From assembly GCA_946221065.1 (NCBI GenBank), contig CAMIIO010000008.1, positions 62,001 through 126,000 of the forward strand: a DNA stretch of 64,000 nt. Direction: 5' to 3'. The notes beneath the pieces were generated by a model, which worked only from the letters and a program-made list of their open reading frames with translations, did not search any database and was not told the origin of the DNA. Below are positions 35,536 through 44,252 of the stretch, one piece after another (the first letter of the stretch is position 1; every line of letters begins with the position of its first letter). A program made the position numbers and the translations under genes. This stretch comes from an uncultured Rothia sp. (GTDB taxonomy: Bacteria > Actinomycetota > Actinomycetes > Actinomycetales > Micrococcaceae).

Positions 35536-35637
35536 TATTCTTTCTTCTAAAACTATCTTAATTCATGGGATTTTCCGCGAACTTCCTGTGTGAATCATGC
35601 CCTCATAAAAGTTCGTGTTGAAAAGGCGCTAAGGGCA

Positions 35638-35664
35638 GGCTGGCTCGCCGAGTGCGAGCCAGCC
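35638..35664 (-). terminator. Hairpin after the glutamate synthase-like gene
   Basis: Perfect 11-bp stem GGCTGGCTCGC / GCGAGCCAGCC with loop CGAGT, 39 nt after the stop of the minus-strand gene. Confidence 0.7.
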
Positions 35665-35703
35665 AGTCCTCTAGACGGTGAGTAGCAAGGGATTCTGAGC
35701 AAT

Positions 35704-37260
35704 TTAGGCTCGTTGGTGCTTGCGGTGCTCAGGGGTGAAAGTGGTCGGATCGGCACGTTCCCAGCGTTCCTGCCATTCTTCGGGCACATCCCCGGTAAGG
35801 AAAGCTCCAGGTTCAAACCAGTCGTAGAGCTGCGCATAGGACTTGGAGTGGGTGGAGTCTACGCGGTGGAAGACGTGCTCGGGGCCGAGGTCTTTGAAGT
35901 TATTCAGTCCCATAGACGCAAGAATCCGCATGGCAGAGTTCATCACCCCCACATGGTAGTTGCGCACGCGCACGCCCTTGTCGTTGACGTCAATACCGCG
36001 CTGAAGCCAAGCGTTCTGGGTGGCAACGCCCGAGGGGCACTCATTGGTGTGGCACTTTTGTGCCTGAACACACCCCGTCGCCATCATCATGCCGCGGGCC
36101 GAGTTGGTGAAGTCTGCGCCCAAGGCGATGCGTCGGACGACGTCGGCGCCGCCGGTAATCTTGCCACCGGCTCCAATGGCAACCTTCTCGCGCAGCCCTG
36201 CACCCACAAGCGCATTCTGCACGGTGATGAGGCCGTTGGTAAGAGGCACGCCTACTGAGTCTTCAAATTCCAGCGGTGCCGCGCCGGTGCCACCTTCTGC
36301 GCCATCAACGGTAATCCAGTCGGGGCAGATACCCGTCTCAATCATGGCCTTGCAGAGGGAAAGCACCTCAATCTCGGAACCAACACAGAACTTAATGCCA
36401 ATCGGTTTGCCGTTGGATAGCTTGCGGAGCTTACCCACAAATTCCATGAGCTCGATGGGTGTGCTAAAGGCGCTATGGGTGGGTGGGCTAATGCAGTCTG
36501 CCCCCACCGGCACGTTGCGTGCCTCTGCGATTTCTTCGGTGACTTTCTCGCCGGGGAGGTGACCGCCCAGGCCGGGTTTTGCACCCTGAGAAAGTTTGAT
36601 CAGAATGCCCTTGACCTCTGGGATTGCGGCTTTCTTGGCAAAGAGTTCGGGGTTAAAATTTCCGTGTTCGTCTCGGCAACCAAAGTAGCCCGAACCAAAT
36701 TCCCAGATGAGATCCGCGCCGTGCTTGAGGTGGTATTTGGTGATACCGCCCTCACCGGTTTCCTGGGAGAAACCGCCGAGTGCCGCGCCCTTGTTCATTG
36801 CCATGACGGCGTTAGCAGAGAGGGCGCCGAAGCTCATGGATGAGATGTTGAATAGGGAAATATCGTAGGGTTGGGTGCAATCGGGGCCACCTAAGCGCTG
36901 CTTGGGTTCCTCCGTCATCATGGGGACCGGTGCCATGGTGTGCCGGACGATGTCGTAGCCTACCTCGGAGATGTCTTGTTCGGTGCCGAAAGCCTTTTCG
37001 CCGCTCATTCCCTTGGCGTACTGGTACACCATGGAGCGGGTGTCTCGGCTGAAGGGGCGCCCGTCTCTATTGCTTTCGAAGAAGTACTGGCGGATCTCGG
37101 GGCGGATAAATTCGAACCCGAAACGTGCCCAGCCCACCACCGGGAAGTTGCGGCGGATGGAGTGTTTGGTTTGCAGGGCATCATAGGTGGCAAGGCTTGC
37201 TAGGCCGATGCCGGTTGCGGTGCCGGCTGCCTTCAAGATTTTTGCGGTTTTTTCTGACAT
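35704..37260 (-). CDS. FMN-binding glutamate synthase family protein
   Basis: 518 residues. Central FMN-binding barrel like the GltB synthase domain: ISSMSFGALSANAVMAMNKG, TGEGGITKYHL, QGAKPGLGGHLPG, EGGTGAAPLEF, and the iron-sulphur cysteines CVQAQKCHTNECPSG. The N-terminus has a hydrophobic stretch and replaces the amidotransferase domain, so this is the stand-alone class lacking the glutaminase domain. Its substrate is unknown and it should not be called true glutamate synthase. AGGAGA lies upstream of the ATG. Confidence 0.88.
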   Translation of the reverse strand: MSEKTAKILKAAGTATGIGLASLATYDALQTKHSIRRNFPVVGWARFGFEFIRPEIRQYFFESNRDGRPFSRDTRSMVYQYAKGMSGEKAFGTEQDISEVGYDIVRHTMAPVPMMTEEPKQRLGGPDCTQPYDISLFNISSMSFGALSANAVMAMNKGAALGGFSQETGEGGITKYHLKHGADLIWEFGSGYFGCRDEHGNFNPELFAKKAAIPEVKGILIKLSQGAKPGLGGHLPGEKVTEEIAEARNVPVGADCISPPTHSAFSTPIELMEFVGKLRKLSNGKPIGIKFCVGSEIEVLSLCKAMIETGICPDWITVDGAEGGTGAAPLEFEDSVGVPLTNGLITVQNALVGAGLREKVAIGAGGKITGGADVVRRIALGADFTNSARGMMMATGCVQAQKCHTNECPSGVATQNAWLQRGIDVNDKGVRVRNYHVGVMNSAMRILASMGLNNFKDLGPEHVFHRVDSTHSKSYAQLYDWFEPGAFLTGDVPEEWQERWERADPTTFTPEHRKHQRA

Positions 37261-37579
37261 AAATATTAAATTCTCCTGTGTGAGTTATATCAATCTTAAG
37301 GCTATCTCACTTCCTGCAAAAATATCCCTCCCCGCCCAGCCCTCCACCCCGCCTACGGTACGTACCGCAAAAAGTGTTTTATCGCGCAAAAAATGCGCGA
37401 TAAAGTTCGTTTTGCGGTAGGTACCGCGAAACGAACAGGATTTAGCAGGGTTCAGCAGGATTTAGCAAGATTCAGCGGTTCGAGAGAAATAAAGATTCAC
37501 CCCCGGTTTCCCCTTCCGCAACCTATACGCTAAAACCTAGACGTCTTCTCGCAGAACAGTAGAAAAGGTGATTAGCGTA
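37261..37579. repeat. Gap with a 33-nt-armed hairpin and a 10-bp tandem repeat
   Basis: Hairpin arms 37356-37388 and 37394-37426 (33 nt, about five mismatches, A5 loop); the left arm contains the palindrome CGGTACGTACCG. After it, 37437-37476 holds four 10-bp units of pattern ARGRTTYAGC. Nothing else is seen between the divergent genes, so the hairpin lies amid their promoters. Confidence 0.7.
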
Positions 37580-38428
37580 ATGGAACATCTTAGAGTGCAC
37601 CCTCCCGTCCGCAGTAATTGGGAAAAAGAAGAAGAGGCGCGCTACCTTGTGGCGCTGGATATCGACGGCACCCTTGTGTATCACGACGGCACCATGACGA
37701 ACGCCGTCAAACTCGCCGTGCAGGACGTTGTTGCGGCGGGGCACGCCGTCATTATCTCTACCGGGCGGTCGCGCCAGGCGGCCCTACCTATTGCCGAGCA
37801 GCTGGGCATTGAGCACGGGTATATGGTTACCTCCAACGGCGCGGTTACCCTGGAGTTATCCCCAAAGTTTGAGAACGGCTATCGGGTTTTGGACACCGTG
37901 ACCTTCAACCCCACCAAGGCGATGAGTTTGCTTCAGCAAAAGATTCCCTATGCGCAGATGGCACTGGAATCGCCTACCGGGGATATTTTTGCCACCTCTC
38001 ACTTTGAGGATGGTTCCTTTGGTGCCAAGACCATTCCGGTTACTCCGGCGGAGCTTCTGGACAAAGAATGCGCTACCCGTGTGGTGGTGTTCGCAGAGGA
38101 CGTGAATCCGGAGGAGTTTAAGAAAGCCATCTATGAGGTGGGTTTGCATGGGGTGAATTATGCGGTGGGTTGGACTGCTTGGCTAGACCTTGCCGCACAC
38201 GGGGTTTCTAAGGCGTCGGCTCTGGAGCAGCTACGCCGTCATTTGCGTATTGATCCGGCGCACACGGTGGCGGTGGGGGATGGCCATAACGATAAGGAGA
38301 TGATTCACTGGGCTGCTCGTGGAGTGGCGATGGGGGAGGCGCCGGATGAGGTTATTGCTGTTGCTAAAGATGTCACATTAAGCGTGTACCAAGATGGCGT
38401 GGTCCCTGTTTTGAGGGACTTAATATAA
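37580..38428 (+). CDS. HAD hydrolase, Cof type
   Basis: 282 residues from ATG 37580, with AAAAGGTG upstream; the GTG 12 nt earlier is inside that site. Motif I LDIDGTLVY near residue 32, motif II STGRSRQAA, a C2-type cap, and motif IV VGDGHNDKEMIHWA, ending GVAMGEAPDEV. Phosphatase acting on sugar phosphates, nucleotides or FMN; the substrate is not predictable. In relatives this gene follows serS. Confidence 0.92.
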   Translation: MEHLRVHPPVRSNWEKEEEARYLVALDIDGTLVYHDGTMTNAVKLAVQDVVAAGHAVIISTGRSRQAALPIAEQLGIEHGYMVTSNGAVTLELSPKFENGYRVLDTVTFNPTKAMSLLQQKIPYAQMALESPTGDIFATSHFEDGSFGAKTIPVTPAELLDKECATRVVVFAEDVNPEEFKKAIYEVGLHGVNYAVGWTAWLDLAAHGVSKASALEQLRRHLRIDPAHTVAVGDGHNDKEMIHWAARGVAMGEAPDEVIAVAKDVTLSVYQDGVVPVLRDLI

Positions 38429-38674
38429 CCAGCCTCTGGGTCGACTCAAAAACCTTGCCCTGCCGTGTTTTTCCTTGTGAAACCACGAACTTTAGAAAGG
38501 GGTTGACTCATCTCATAAGAATTGTCTTGCTTAACAATCGCGACATGTAGCTTAATTTGTGGCTAGAGCACCAATAATAAGAGTGGTAACAGTACGTCTT
38601 AAGATTGGTGGAAGATAAGCCTACTGTTAGTCTCGATATTGTTCTACGCACATTCTTTACAGTGAGGAAAACCG

Positions 38675-39316
38675 GTGGGTTCTTATCTATCAGACCGCTG
38701 GCCACAGTTACTTTCCGCGAGTTGGCAACACTTTTCACTCGTGACGCAGTGCCTGTTGCTCGCTACTATTTTGGCAATCCTGATTGCCGCGCTGTGCTAC
38801 CGAAGCAAGGCTCTCTCTAGCTTTGCAAACTCTTTCTCCGCGGTGGGTCTTACTATCCCCTCTTTTGCGCTGATTGGTTTGCTGATTGCTCCTTTGGGTT
38901 TTGGTGTGGCACCGGCAGTAGTTGTTGTTACTTTTTATTGCCTGCTCCCCATTTTGCGCAACGCATTAGTGGGCTTGGCGAGCGTTGACCGTTCCCTGGT
39001 TGAGGCCGCCCGTGGTATCGGCATGTCCCCTCTTGCCACGTTCTTCCGAGTTGAGCTTCCGCTTGCTTGGCCGGTAATTCTTGCCGGTATGCGCGTCTCT
39101 GCGCAGATGACTATGGGCGTGGCCGCTATTAGCGCTTACGTTCTTGGCCCTGGCCTGGGTAGCTTCATCTTCTCCGGTCTTTCTCGTGCGGGCGGCGCTA
39201 ACGCCACCGAAGCCGTTATTTCTAGCGTGCTCGCCGTCGTCATTATTGCCCTTATTCTTGACGGCCTGTTGCTTTTGCTGGGTCGTCTCACCATTTCGCG
39301 AGGTATCCGTGCCTAA
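38675..39316 (+). CDS. opuBD: Compatible-solute ABC transporter permease (first)
   Basis: 213 residues, GTG with GAGG 8 nt upstream; TACAGT at 38658-38663 is a promoter candidate. Five or six helices and the EAA-loop pattern LVEAARGIGMSPLATFFRVE that docks with the ATPase, as in OpuBD/ProW/YehY proteins. Moves glycine betaine, choline or related solutes. Overlaps the ATPase gene by 8 nt. Symbol assigned by operon resemblance. Confidence 0.85.
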   Translation: MGSYLSDRWPQLLSASWQHFSLVTQCLLLATILAILIAALCYRSKALSSFANSFSAVGLTIPSFALIGLLIAPLGFGVAPAVVVVTFYCLLPILRNALVGLASVDRSLVEAARGIGMSPLATFFRVELPLAWPVILAGMRVSAQMTMGVAAISAYVLGPGLGSFIFSGLSRAGGANATEAVISSVLAVVIIALILDGLLLLLGRLTISRGIRA

Positions 39317-40715
39317 CACCAACGAAAACACCCAGGTTGCTTTTAGCCCTAAAATGACCGAAATTACCGGCGCTACTATTCTGCTGGAAAACGTCACTAA
39401 GTCTTACGGCAGCAAAAAGGCCGCCGTCAATCAGCTCACTTTAGAGATTCCTGCCGATCAAACCGTGATGTTTGTGGGTCCCTCCGGGTGTGGTAAAACC
39501 ACCACCCTCAAAATGATTAACCGTCTGATTGAGCCCACCAGTGGCCGTATTGTGATTGACGGTGAAGACGTGACGAACATGAACGGTGATGAACTTCGCC
39601 GCCGTATTGGTTATGTGATTCAGGCTGGCGGTCTGCTTCCGCACCTTACCGTGGGCGCTAATGTGGGCTTGGTTCCCAAGATGCTCAAGTGGGATAAGCA
39701 GAAAATTGCCGCACGCACCGACGAGCTACTTGAACTCGTTTCTCTGGATCCCGAAGTTTATCGTGACCGTTACCCCAAGGAACTTTCCGGTGGTCAGCAG
39801 CAGCGCGTGGGAGTGGCTCGTGCCCTCGCGGCAGACCCGCCCGTGTTGCTCATGGATGAGCCCTTTGGCGCGGTGGACCCCATTACTCGCCAGCGCTTGC
39901 AAGAAGAGCTCATTCACGTTCAGAACGAGCTACATAAAACCATCGTGTTTGTAACCCACGACTTTGACGAGGCCGTGAAGCTGGGCGACTGGATTGTTAT
40001 CTTCAATGAGGGTGGCAAGATTGAGCAGTATGGCACTCCCGAGCAGATTCTCGCTCACCCCGCCAGCGAGTTTGTGGAGGACTTTATCGGCTCCGGCGCA
40101 GGTTTGAAGCAGCTTGGTTTGGCGCGCGTTCACGAGGTTGAGCTACACCAAGTACCCACCGTGGTTGACGGCGAACCGGCAAAAATTGCTGCCGATCACC
40201 TGGCGGAGGCAGGGGCCCAACGCGGTATTGTGCTCGACTCCCGCGAGCGTCCTATTGGCTGGATTACTCGCCGCCAGCTGGAGCGTGCCGAGACTGTGAG
40301 TGTTGCTCAGCGCAAGGACTTCCCCGTGGTGGGAGATTCCTCCACGCTCGACGACGCCCTGGACACCATGCTTGTTGCCGGATCTTCCGAGGCTGCGGTA
40401 ACGGGTGCTCGCGGTGCGTATCGCGGTTTGATTACCGTGCAAACCGTGATTGACGCTATTGAGAACCTCAATACTGAGCCTACCGAGGTTGCCACCCCTA
40501 TCGGCCACAACACCGGCGATATCCCTACCCTCACTACCGGTGAGAACGGAATTATCAGCTATGAGCTCTCGGACTCGGCTAAGGCCGCTCAGGGTGGCTC
40601 GGGAACCGCTACCATCAACGCTTCGGAGGCTACCGACGACGTAGCCCCGGAGGGTGAAACTCCGCAGGCTCCGTGGGCCCAGGATCAGGAAACCCCCGGG
40701 AGTGAGCGTGCATGA
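39309..40715 (+). CDS. opuBA: Compatible-solute ABC transporter ATPase with CBS domains
   Basis: 468 residues from GTG 39309, supported by GAGG 5 nt before it; ATG 39354 is a possible later start. Walker A GPSGCGKTTTLKM, Q-loop YVIQAGGLLPH, signature LSGGQQQRVGVARAL, Walker B VLLMDEPFGAVD. About residues 240 onwards give two CBS-type segments (APxQRGIVLDSRERPIGWIT-like and a second after SVAQRKDFPV), probably sensing ionic strength. The acidic Ala/Pro/Glu tail is unusual. Co-translated with both permeases (8-nt and 4-nt overlaps). Confidence 0.92.
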   Translation: MPNTNENTQVAFSPKMTEITGATILLENVTKSYGSKKAAVNQLTLEIPADQTVMFVGPSGCGKTTTLKMINRLIEPTSGRIVIDGEDVTNMNGDELRRRIGYVIQAGGLLPHLTVGANVGLVPKMLKWDKQKIAARTDELLELVSLDPEVYRDRYPKELSGGQQQRVGVARALAADPPVLLMDEPFGAVDPITRQRLQEELIHVQNELHKTIVFVTHDFDEAVKLGDWIVIFNEGGKIEQYGTPEQILAHPASEFVEDFIGSGAGLKQLGLARVHEVELHQVPTVVDGEPAKIAADHLAEAGAQRGIVLDSRERPIGWITRRQLERAETVSVAQRKDFPVVGDSSTLDDALDTMLVAGSSEAAVTGARGAYRGLITVQTVIDAIENLNTEPTEVATPIGHNTGDIPTLTTGENGIISYELSDSAKAAQGGSGTATINASEATDDVAPEGETPQAPWAQDQETPGSERA

Positions 40716-41485
40716 GCGAACAGAACGTAGATAAGAAGACGAAGACCGCCGAGGTGACCGAGGCAAGCACCTGGAAGGGACTTATTGTTCAGCCGGTGGT
40801 GCTAGCGATTTTGTTGGGCATCATGTTTTGGTGGCTTAAAACTGCGGATCTTTCGGCAACCGAGCAGGTTACGCTGGATCCGAAGTCGCTGTGGGAACTC
40901 ACGGTTGAACACCTCAAACTTACTGTGATTCCGGCGATTATTGTGCTCGCGACGGCTATTCCCGTGGGTGTTCTGCTCACTCGTAAGCCGTTCCGCTTTC
41001 TTACCGCCCCGGTGATGGCGCTGGCTAATGTTGGTCAGGCTGCGCCGATGGTGGGTTTGATTGTGCTCTTTGCCATGTGGCTGGGCTTTGGTCCGGTGGC
41101 GGCAATGGCAACTCTGGTGGTCTATGCTTTCCTGCCGGTTCTTAAGAACACCATGGTGGGTTTGGATGCCGTCGATAAGCGCACCATTGAGGCTGCCCGC
41201 GGCATGGGTATGAGCCCGATGACGGTGTTGCGTAAGGTGGAGCTTCCCCTCGCCGTGCCGGTGATGTTGGCGGGTATTCGTACGGCGCTGATTCTGCTGG
41301 TGGGTTCGGCAACCCTTGCCACCTTTATTAACGGTGGCGGTTTGGGCCTGTTGATTACTACCGGCGTGAACCTGGCGCTGGATCGCGTGCTAATTTTTGG
41401 TTCGATTCTGGTGGCAATTTTTGCGCTCGTGGTGGACTGGCTGGCGCGCGTTATTGAATTTACTGTGACTCCGAAGGGTCTATAA
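40712..41485 (+). CDS. opuBB: Compatible-solute ABC transporter permease (second)
   Basis: 257 residues, ATG overlapping the ATPase stop. Six or so helices; EAA loop IEAARGMGMSPMTVLRKVEL, nearly the same as in the other permease, so the two form a heterodimer. Also TLATFINGGGLGLLI near the C-terminus. Membrane pore of the solute importer. Confidence 0.92.
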   Translation: MSEQNVDKKTKTAEVTEASTWKGLIVQPVVLAILLGIMFWWLKTADLSATEQVTLDPKSLWELTVEHLKLTVIPAIIVLATAIPVGVLLTRKPFRFLTAPVMALANVGQAAPMVGLIVLFAMWLGFGPVAAMATLVVYAFLPVLKNTMVGLDAVDKRTIEAARGMGMSPMTVLRKVELPLAVPVMLAGIRTALILLVGSATLATFINGGGLGLLITTGVNLALDRVLIFGSILVAIFALVVDWLARVIEFTVTPKGL

Positions 41486-41488
41486 GCC

Positions 41489-42478
41489 ATGAAAAATTCA
41501 AAGCTACGTTGTGCCGGGGTGCTGGTGGCGCTTTCTGCTACGGTTCTGAGCGGCTGCGGGTTGAAGCCTTCTAGCCCCGAACCTCCGGAGGCTAATCCGG
41601 GTACTATTCAGCCTATTGAGGGTGCCAAGGACCAGACCATCACTATGGGAGCCAAGAACTACACCGAGCAGCTCATCCTGGGCAAGATGGGTGTGCTGGT
41701 TGCTAAGGCGGCCGGGTTTGATGTGATTGATATGACGAATATCCCCGGTTCCCAGCCCGCCCGTCGTGCCATTAAGGACGGCGACGTAGACATTGAGTGG
41801 GATTACACTGGTGTGGCGTGGATGAACTACATGGGTCATGAAGAGGGCATTTCTGATCAGGATGAAATGTGGCAGGCCGTGTATGACGCCGACCAGGAAA
41901 ACGGGTTGACGTGGGGCAAGCCTAGCCCCATGAATAACACTTATGCCTTTGGTGTGCGTAAGGATTATGCGGAAAAGTATAACCTTACGAAGTTCTCGGA
42001 TATGAAGAAGGTTCCTTCCGAGGAGCGTAGCCTGTGCGTGGAGTCCGAGTTTAATTCGCGTACCGATGGTTTGAACGGCATGCTCAAGAGTTACGGCATG
42101 AAGCGTGATTCTGCTGAGGGTATTCCCGAGGGCAAGATTTATATTATGGATACCGGAACCATTTATACCGGTGTTGCCGAGTCTGCCTGTAACTTTGGTG
42201 AAATTACCACCACGGACGGCCGTGTTAAGTCTCTGGATCTTGCGGTGTTAGATGACGACCATCAGTTCTTCCCCGCGTATAACGTGGCACCGGTGTTTAA
42301 GACCGAGACGCTGGAAAAGTACCCTGAGCTGGCAGAGCGTTTTGATCAGGTGGCGCAGCGTCTGGATAACGAGACGATGATGAGCCTGAACTACAAGGTG
42401 GATGTTGACGGCGAGGAGCCGGCAAAGGTTGCCTATGACTGGATGGTGCAGGAAGGTTTTATTACCGAAGCCAGGTAG
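41489..42478 (+). CDS. opuBC: Glycine betaine/choline-binding lipoprotein (first copy)
   Basis: 329 residues, 3 nt after the permease. Lipobox VLSGC within a signal peptide gives a lipid-anchored Cys near 23. Then an OpuAC/ProX-like fold: AKNYTEQLILGKM, VIDMTNIPGSQPARRA, DVDIEWDYTGVAWM, SEFNSRTDGLNGML, MDTGTIYTG and DDHQFFPAYNVAPVF. Captures the solute outside the membrane. A GC-rich terminator follows at 42534. Confidence 0.93.
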   Translation: MKNSKLRCAGVLVALSATVLSGCGLKPSSPEPPEANPGTIQPIEGAKDQTITMGAKNYTEQLILGKMGVLVAKAAGFDVIDMTNIPGSQPARRAIKDGDVDIEWDYTGVAWMNYMGHEEGISDQDEMWQAVYDADQENGLTWGKPSPMNNTYAFGVRKDYAEKYNLTKFSDMKKVPSEERSLCVESEFNSRTDGLNGMLKSYGMKRDSAEGIPEGKIYIMDTGTIYTGVAESACNFGEITTTDGRVKSLDLAVLDDDHQFFPAYNVAPVFKTETLEKYPELAERFDQVAQRLDNETMMSLNYKVDVDGEEPAKVAYDWMVQEGFITEAR

Positions 42479-42892
42479 TCTGTAGTCTCTCGATCTGTAC
42501 CGGTGAGCTTGGTAGTTCGCCCGGTACGCTATGAGCCCGTCTGTAACCGTGGTTACGGACGGGCTTTGCTATGCGCGAGTGTGTTGGCGTGTCGCTTGTG
42601 TTACCTCGTGTTGCGCGAGTCTAGGGTGATGACGGCGTGGCTAGGGAGCGCTTTCGGGCGTGTTTTCGCGGGGTGGAGCCGGGTTCTTGAAAATGTGAAA
42701 TATCCTACGCCTACTTATCCCAACGAGATACTAAGCACGCTGTTAGTGTGGAAATAGTAAGTATGTGTTACTAGTTTAAGATTTCATACGCGCCGGTACG
42801 ATTTTATCCATCCCCGTGGATTCTTGCCGCTCCCTGCGGATTCTGCCTGTTGAGGCGTCTATGGTCTTGAAGACCCCAAAGGACCTGCACTC
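42479..42892. other. Gap between the two binding-protein genes
   Basis: 414 bp. Contains a GTACCGG/CCGGTAC pair (42497-42527), the terminator at 42534-42565, and near the far end TAGTAA-N7-TTACTA (42755-42773). An 84-codon frame here (42503-42757) covers the terminator and shows no family features. The second gene probably has its own promoter in the AT-rich part (42700-42790). Confidence 0.55.
42534..42565 (+). terminator. Terminator after the first solute-binding gene
   Basis: 15-bp stem AGCCCGTCTGTAACC / GGTTACGGACGGGCT (one G-U pair) with a 2-nt loop as drawn, followed by TTGC. Ends the opu operon before the second binding gene. Confidence 0.8.
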
Positions 42893-43882
42893 ATGAAAAC
42901 CACGCCCCTTCTCAAAGCCGGTGCTCTGGTAGCTCTCAGCGCCCTGAGCTTCACCGGCTGTGGACTCAAACCTTCCACCCCGGAGGTGCCCAACGTCGCC
43001 CCCGCGCAGATTCAGGCACTTGACGGCGCAAAGGGCGAACAGTTCACGGTGGCGTCCAAGAACTTTACCGAGCAGCTCATCTTAGGCAAGATTGCCGTAA
43101 TCGTTGCCGACGCCGCGGGTTTTGACGTGGTGGACATGACGAACATTCCTGGCTCTCAGCCGGCACGTAAAGTGTTGGTGAATGGGGATGTGGATATGGA
43201 ATGGGAGTACACCGGCACCGCCTGGATGACGTATATGGGTAATGAAGAGAGTATTGCGGATCAAACCCAGATGTGGAACGCCGTTCATGCCGCCGATCAA
43301 GAAAACGGGCTCACCTGGGGCGCACCCAGTACGCTGAATAACACCTACGCCATGGCGGTACGCCGCGATTTCGCCGAACAGAACGGTCTGCAAAAACTCT
43401 CCGACATGACTAAACTTCCCGCCTCTGAGCGTACTCTCTGCGTGGAGGCAGAGTTTAATTCTCGCTCGGATGGGCTGGGCGGCATGCTAGAAACCTATGA
43501 CTTACCGCGCGGTTCCGCTCAAGGGATTGTCGATTCTAATATTTCCGTGATGGACACCGGCACTGTATATACCGCAACCGCCGATGGTGCCTGCAACTTT
43601 GGTGAAGTTTTCACCACCGACGGGCGTATTAAGGCGCTGGACTTAGTGGTACTTGACGACGATAAAAAGTATTTCCCTGCTTACAACGCTTCGCCCGTTT
43701 TCAGCACCGAGACGCTAGAGGAGCATCCGCAGCTTGCCGATGAATACCAAAAGGTAGCGCAAAAGCTGAATAATGACGTCATGATGGAACTGAACTATAA
43801 GGTGGATGTGGAGGGGCAGGAGCCCGCCAATGTTGCCTATGACTGGATGGTTCAGGAAGGCTTAGTAGCGCCGGGGGAGTAA
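42893..43882 (+). CDS. Glycine betaine/choline-binding lipoprotein (second copy)
   Basis: 329 residues, the same length as the first copy, with AAAGGA upstream of the ATG. Lipobox LSFTGC, then matching blocks NFTEQLILGKI, DMTNIPGSQPAR, EWEYTGTAWMTY, EFNSRSDGLGGML, MDTGTVYTA and DDDKKYFPAYNASPVF. Clearly a tandem duplicate, but separated by a terminator and 414 bp, so independently expressed. The differing residues around the ligand pocket may give another solute range. Confidence 0.92.
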   Translation: MKTTPLLKAGALVALSALSFTGCGLKPSTPEVPNVAPAQIQALDGAKGEQFTVASKNFTEQLILGKIAVIVADAAGFDVVDMTNIPGSQPARKVLVNGDVDMEWEYTGTAWMTYMGNEESIADQTQMWNAVHAADQENGLTWGAPSTLNNTYAMAVRRDFAEQNGLQKLSDMTKLPASERTLCVEAEFNSRSDGLGGMLETYDLPRGSAQGIVDSNISVMDTGTVYTATADGACNFGEVFTTDGRIKALDLVVLDDDKKYFPAYNASPVFSTETLEEHPQLADEYQKVAQKLNNDVMMELNYKVDVEGQEPANVAYDWMVQEGLVAPGE

Positions 43883-43916
43883 GCCGTATACAGATTCCTG
43901 TGTTCTGAAAAGAGCT

Positions 43917-44213
43917 TTGGGACATTGTAATTTTTTACTACTTTTATTAACAGTCGTTCCACAGAATGGTATCTGGGAGAATTTTAGATTTCAGAACACG
44001 AGGAGAAATGTAGTAAAAACCAGCAGGTTTATTCAATCTCTGATTTTTGCGCTGGCGGTGTGCCTATTCGGTGTGGCAACTATTCTAGGAACCGTGAATC
44101 TTGGGGTAATAATTATTCCGCAGAGTACGGTCTTTGGCACCATTCTGATTGCTTTTGGGGTCGCCTGGGCACTAGCGGCAACCCTTGATTTCCGCAGAAA
44201 GAACCGGAAATAG
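43917..44213 (+). CDS. Small membrane protein, start uncertain
   Basis: 98 residues from TTG 43917, or shorter. The C-terminal 65 residues are convincing: helix (FIQSLIFALAVCLFGVATIL), short loop, helix (TVFGTILIAFGVAWALAAT), then basic DFRRKNRK. The N-terminal 30 residues are less convincing. The first 27 codons lie within a 78-nt segment framed by an 11-bp inverted repeat (43900-43910 / 43989-43999), which may mean the true start is after 43999. No family recognised. Confidence 0.5.
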   Translation: MGHCNFLLLLLTVVPQNGIWENFRFQNTRRNVVKTSRFIQSLIFALAVCLFGVATILGTVNLGVIIIPQSTVFGTILIAFGVAWALAATLDFRRKNRK

Positions 44214-44252
44214 CCTAAAGCTTTTTACGGGCGCTCTTCTGTACATTAACGT

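Noticed and set aside
42503..42757. 84-codon plus-strand frame between the two solute-binding genes
   Set aside because: It contains the terminator hairpin and has no protein-family character.
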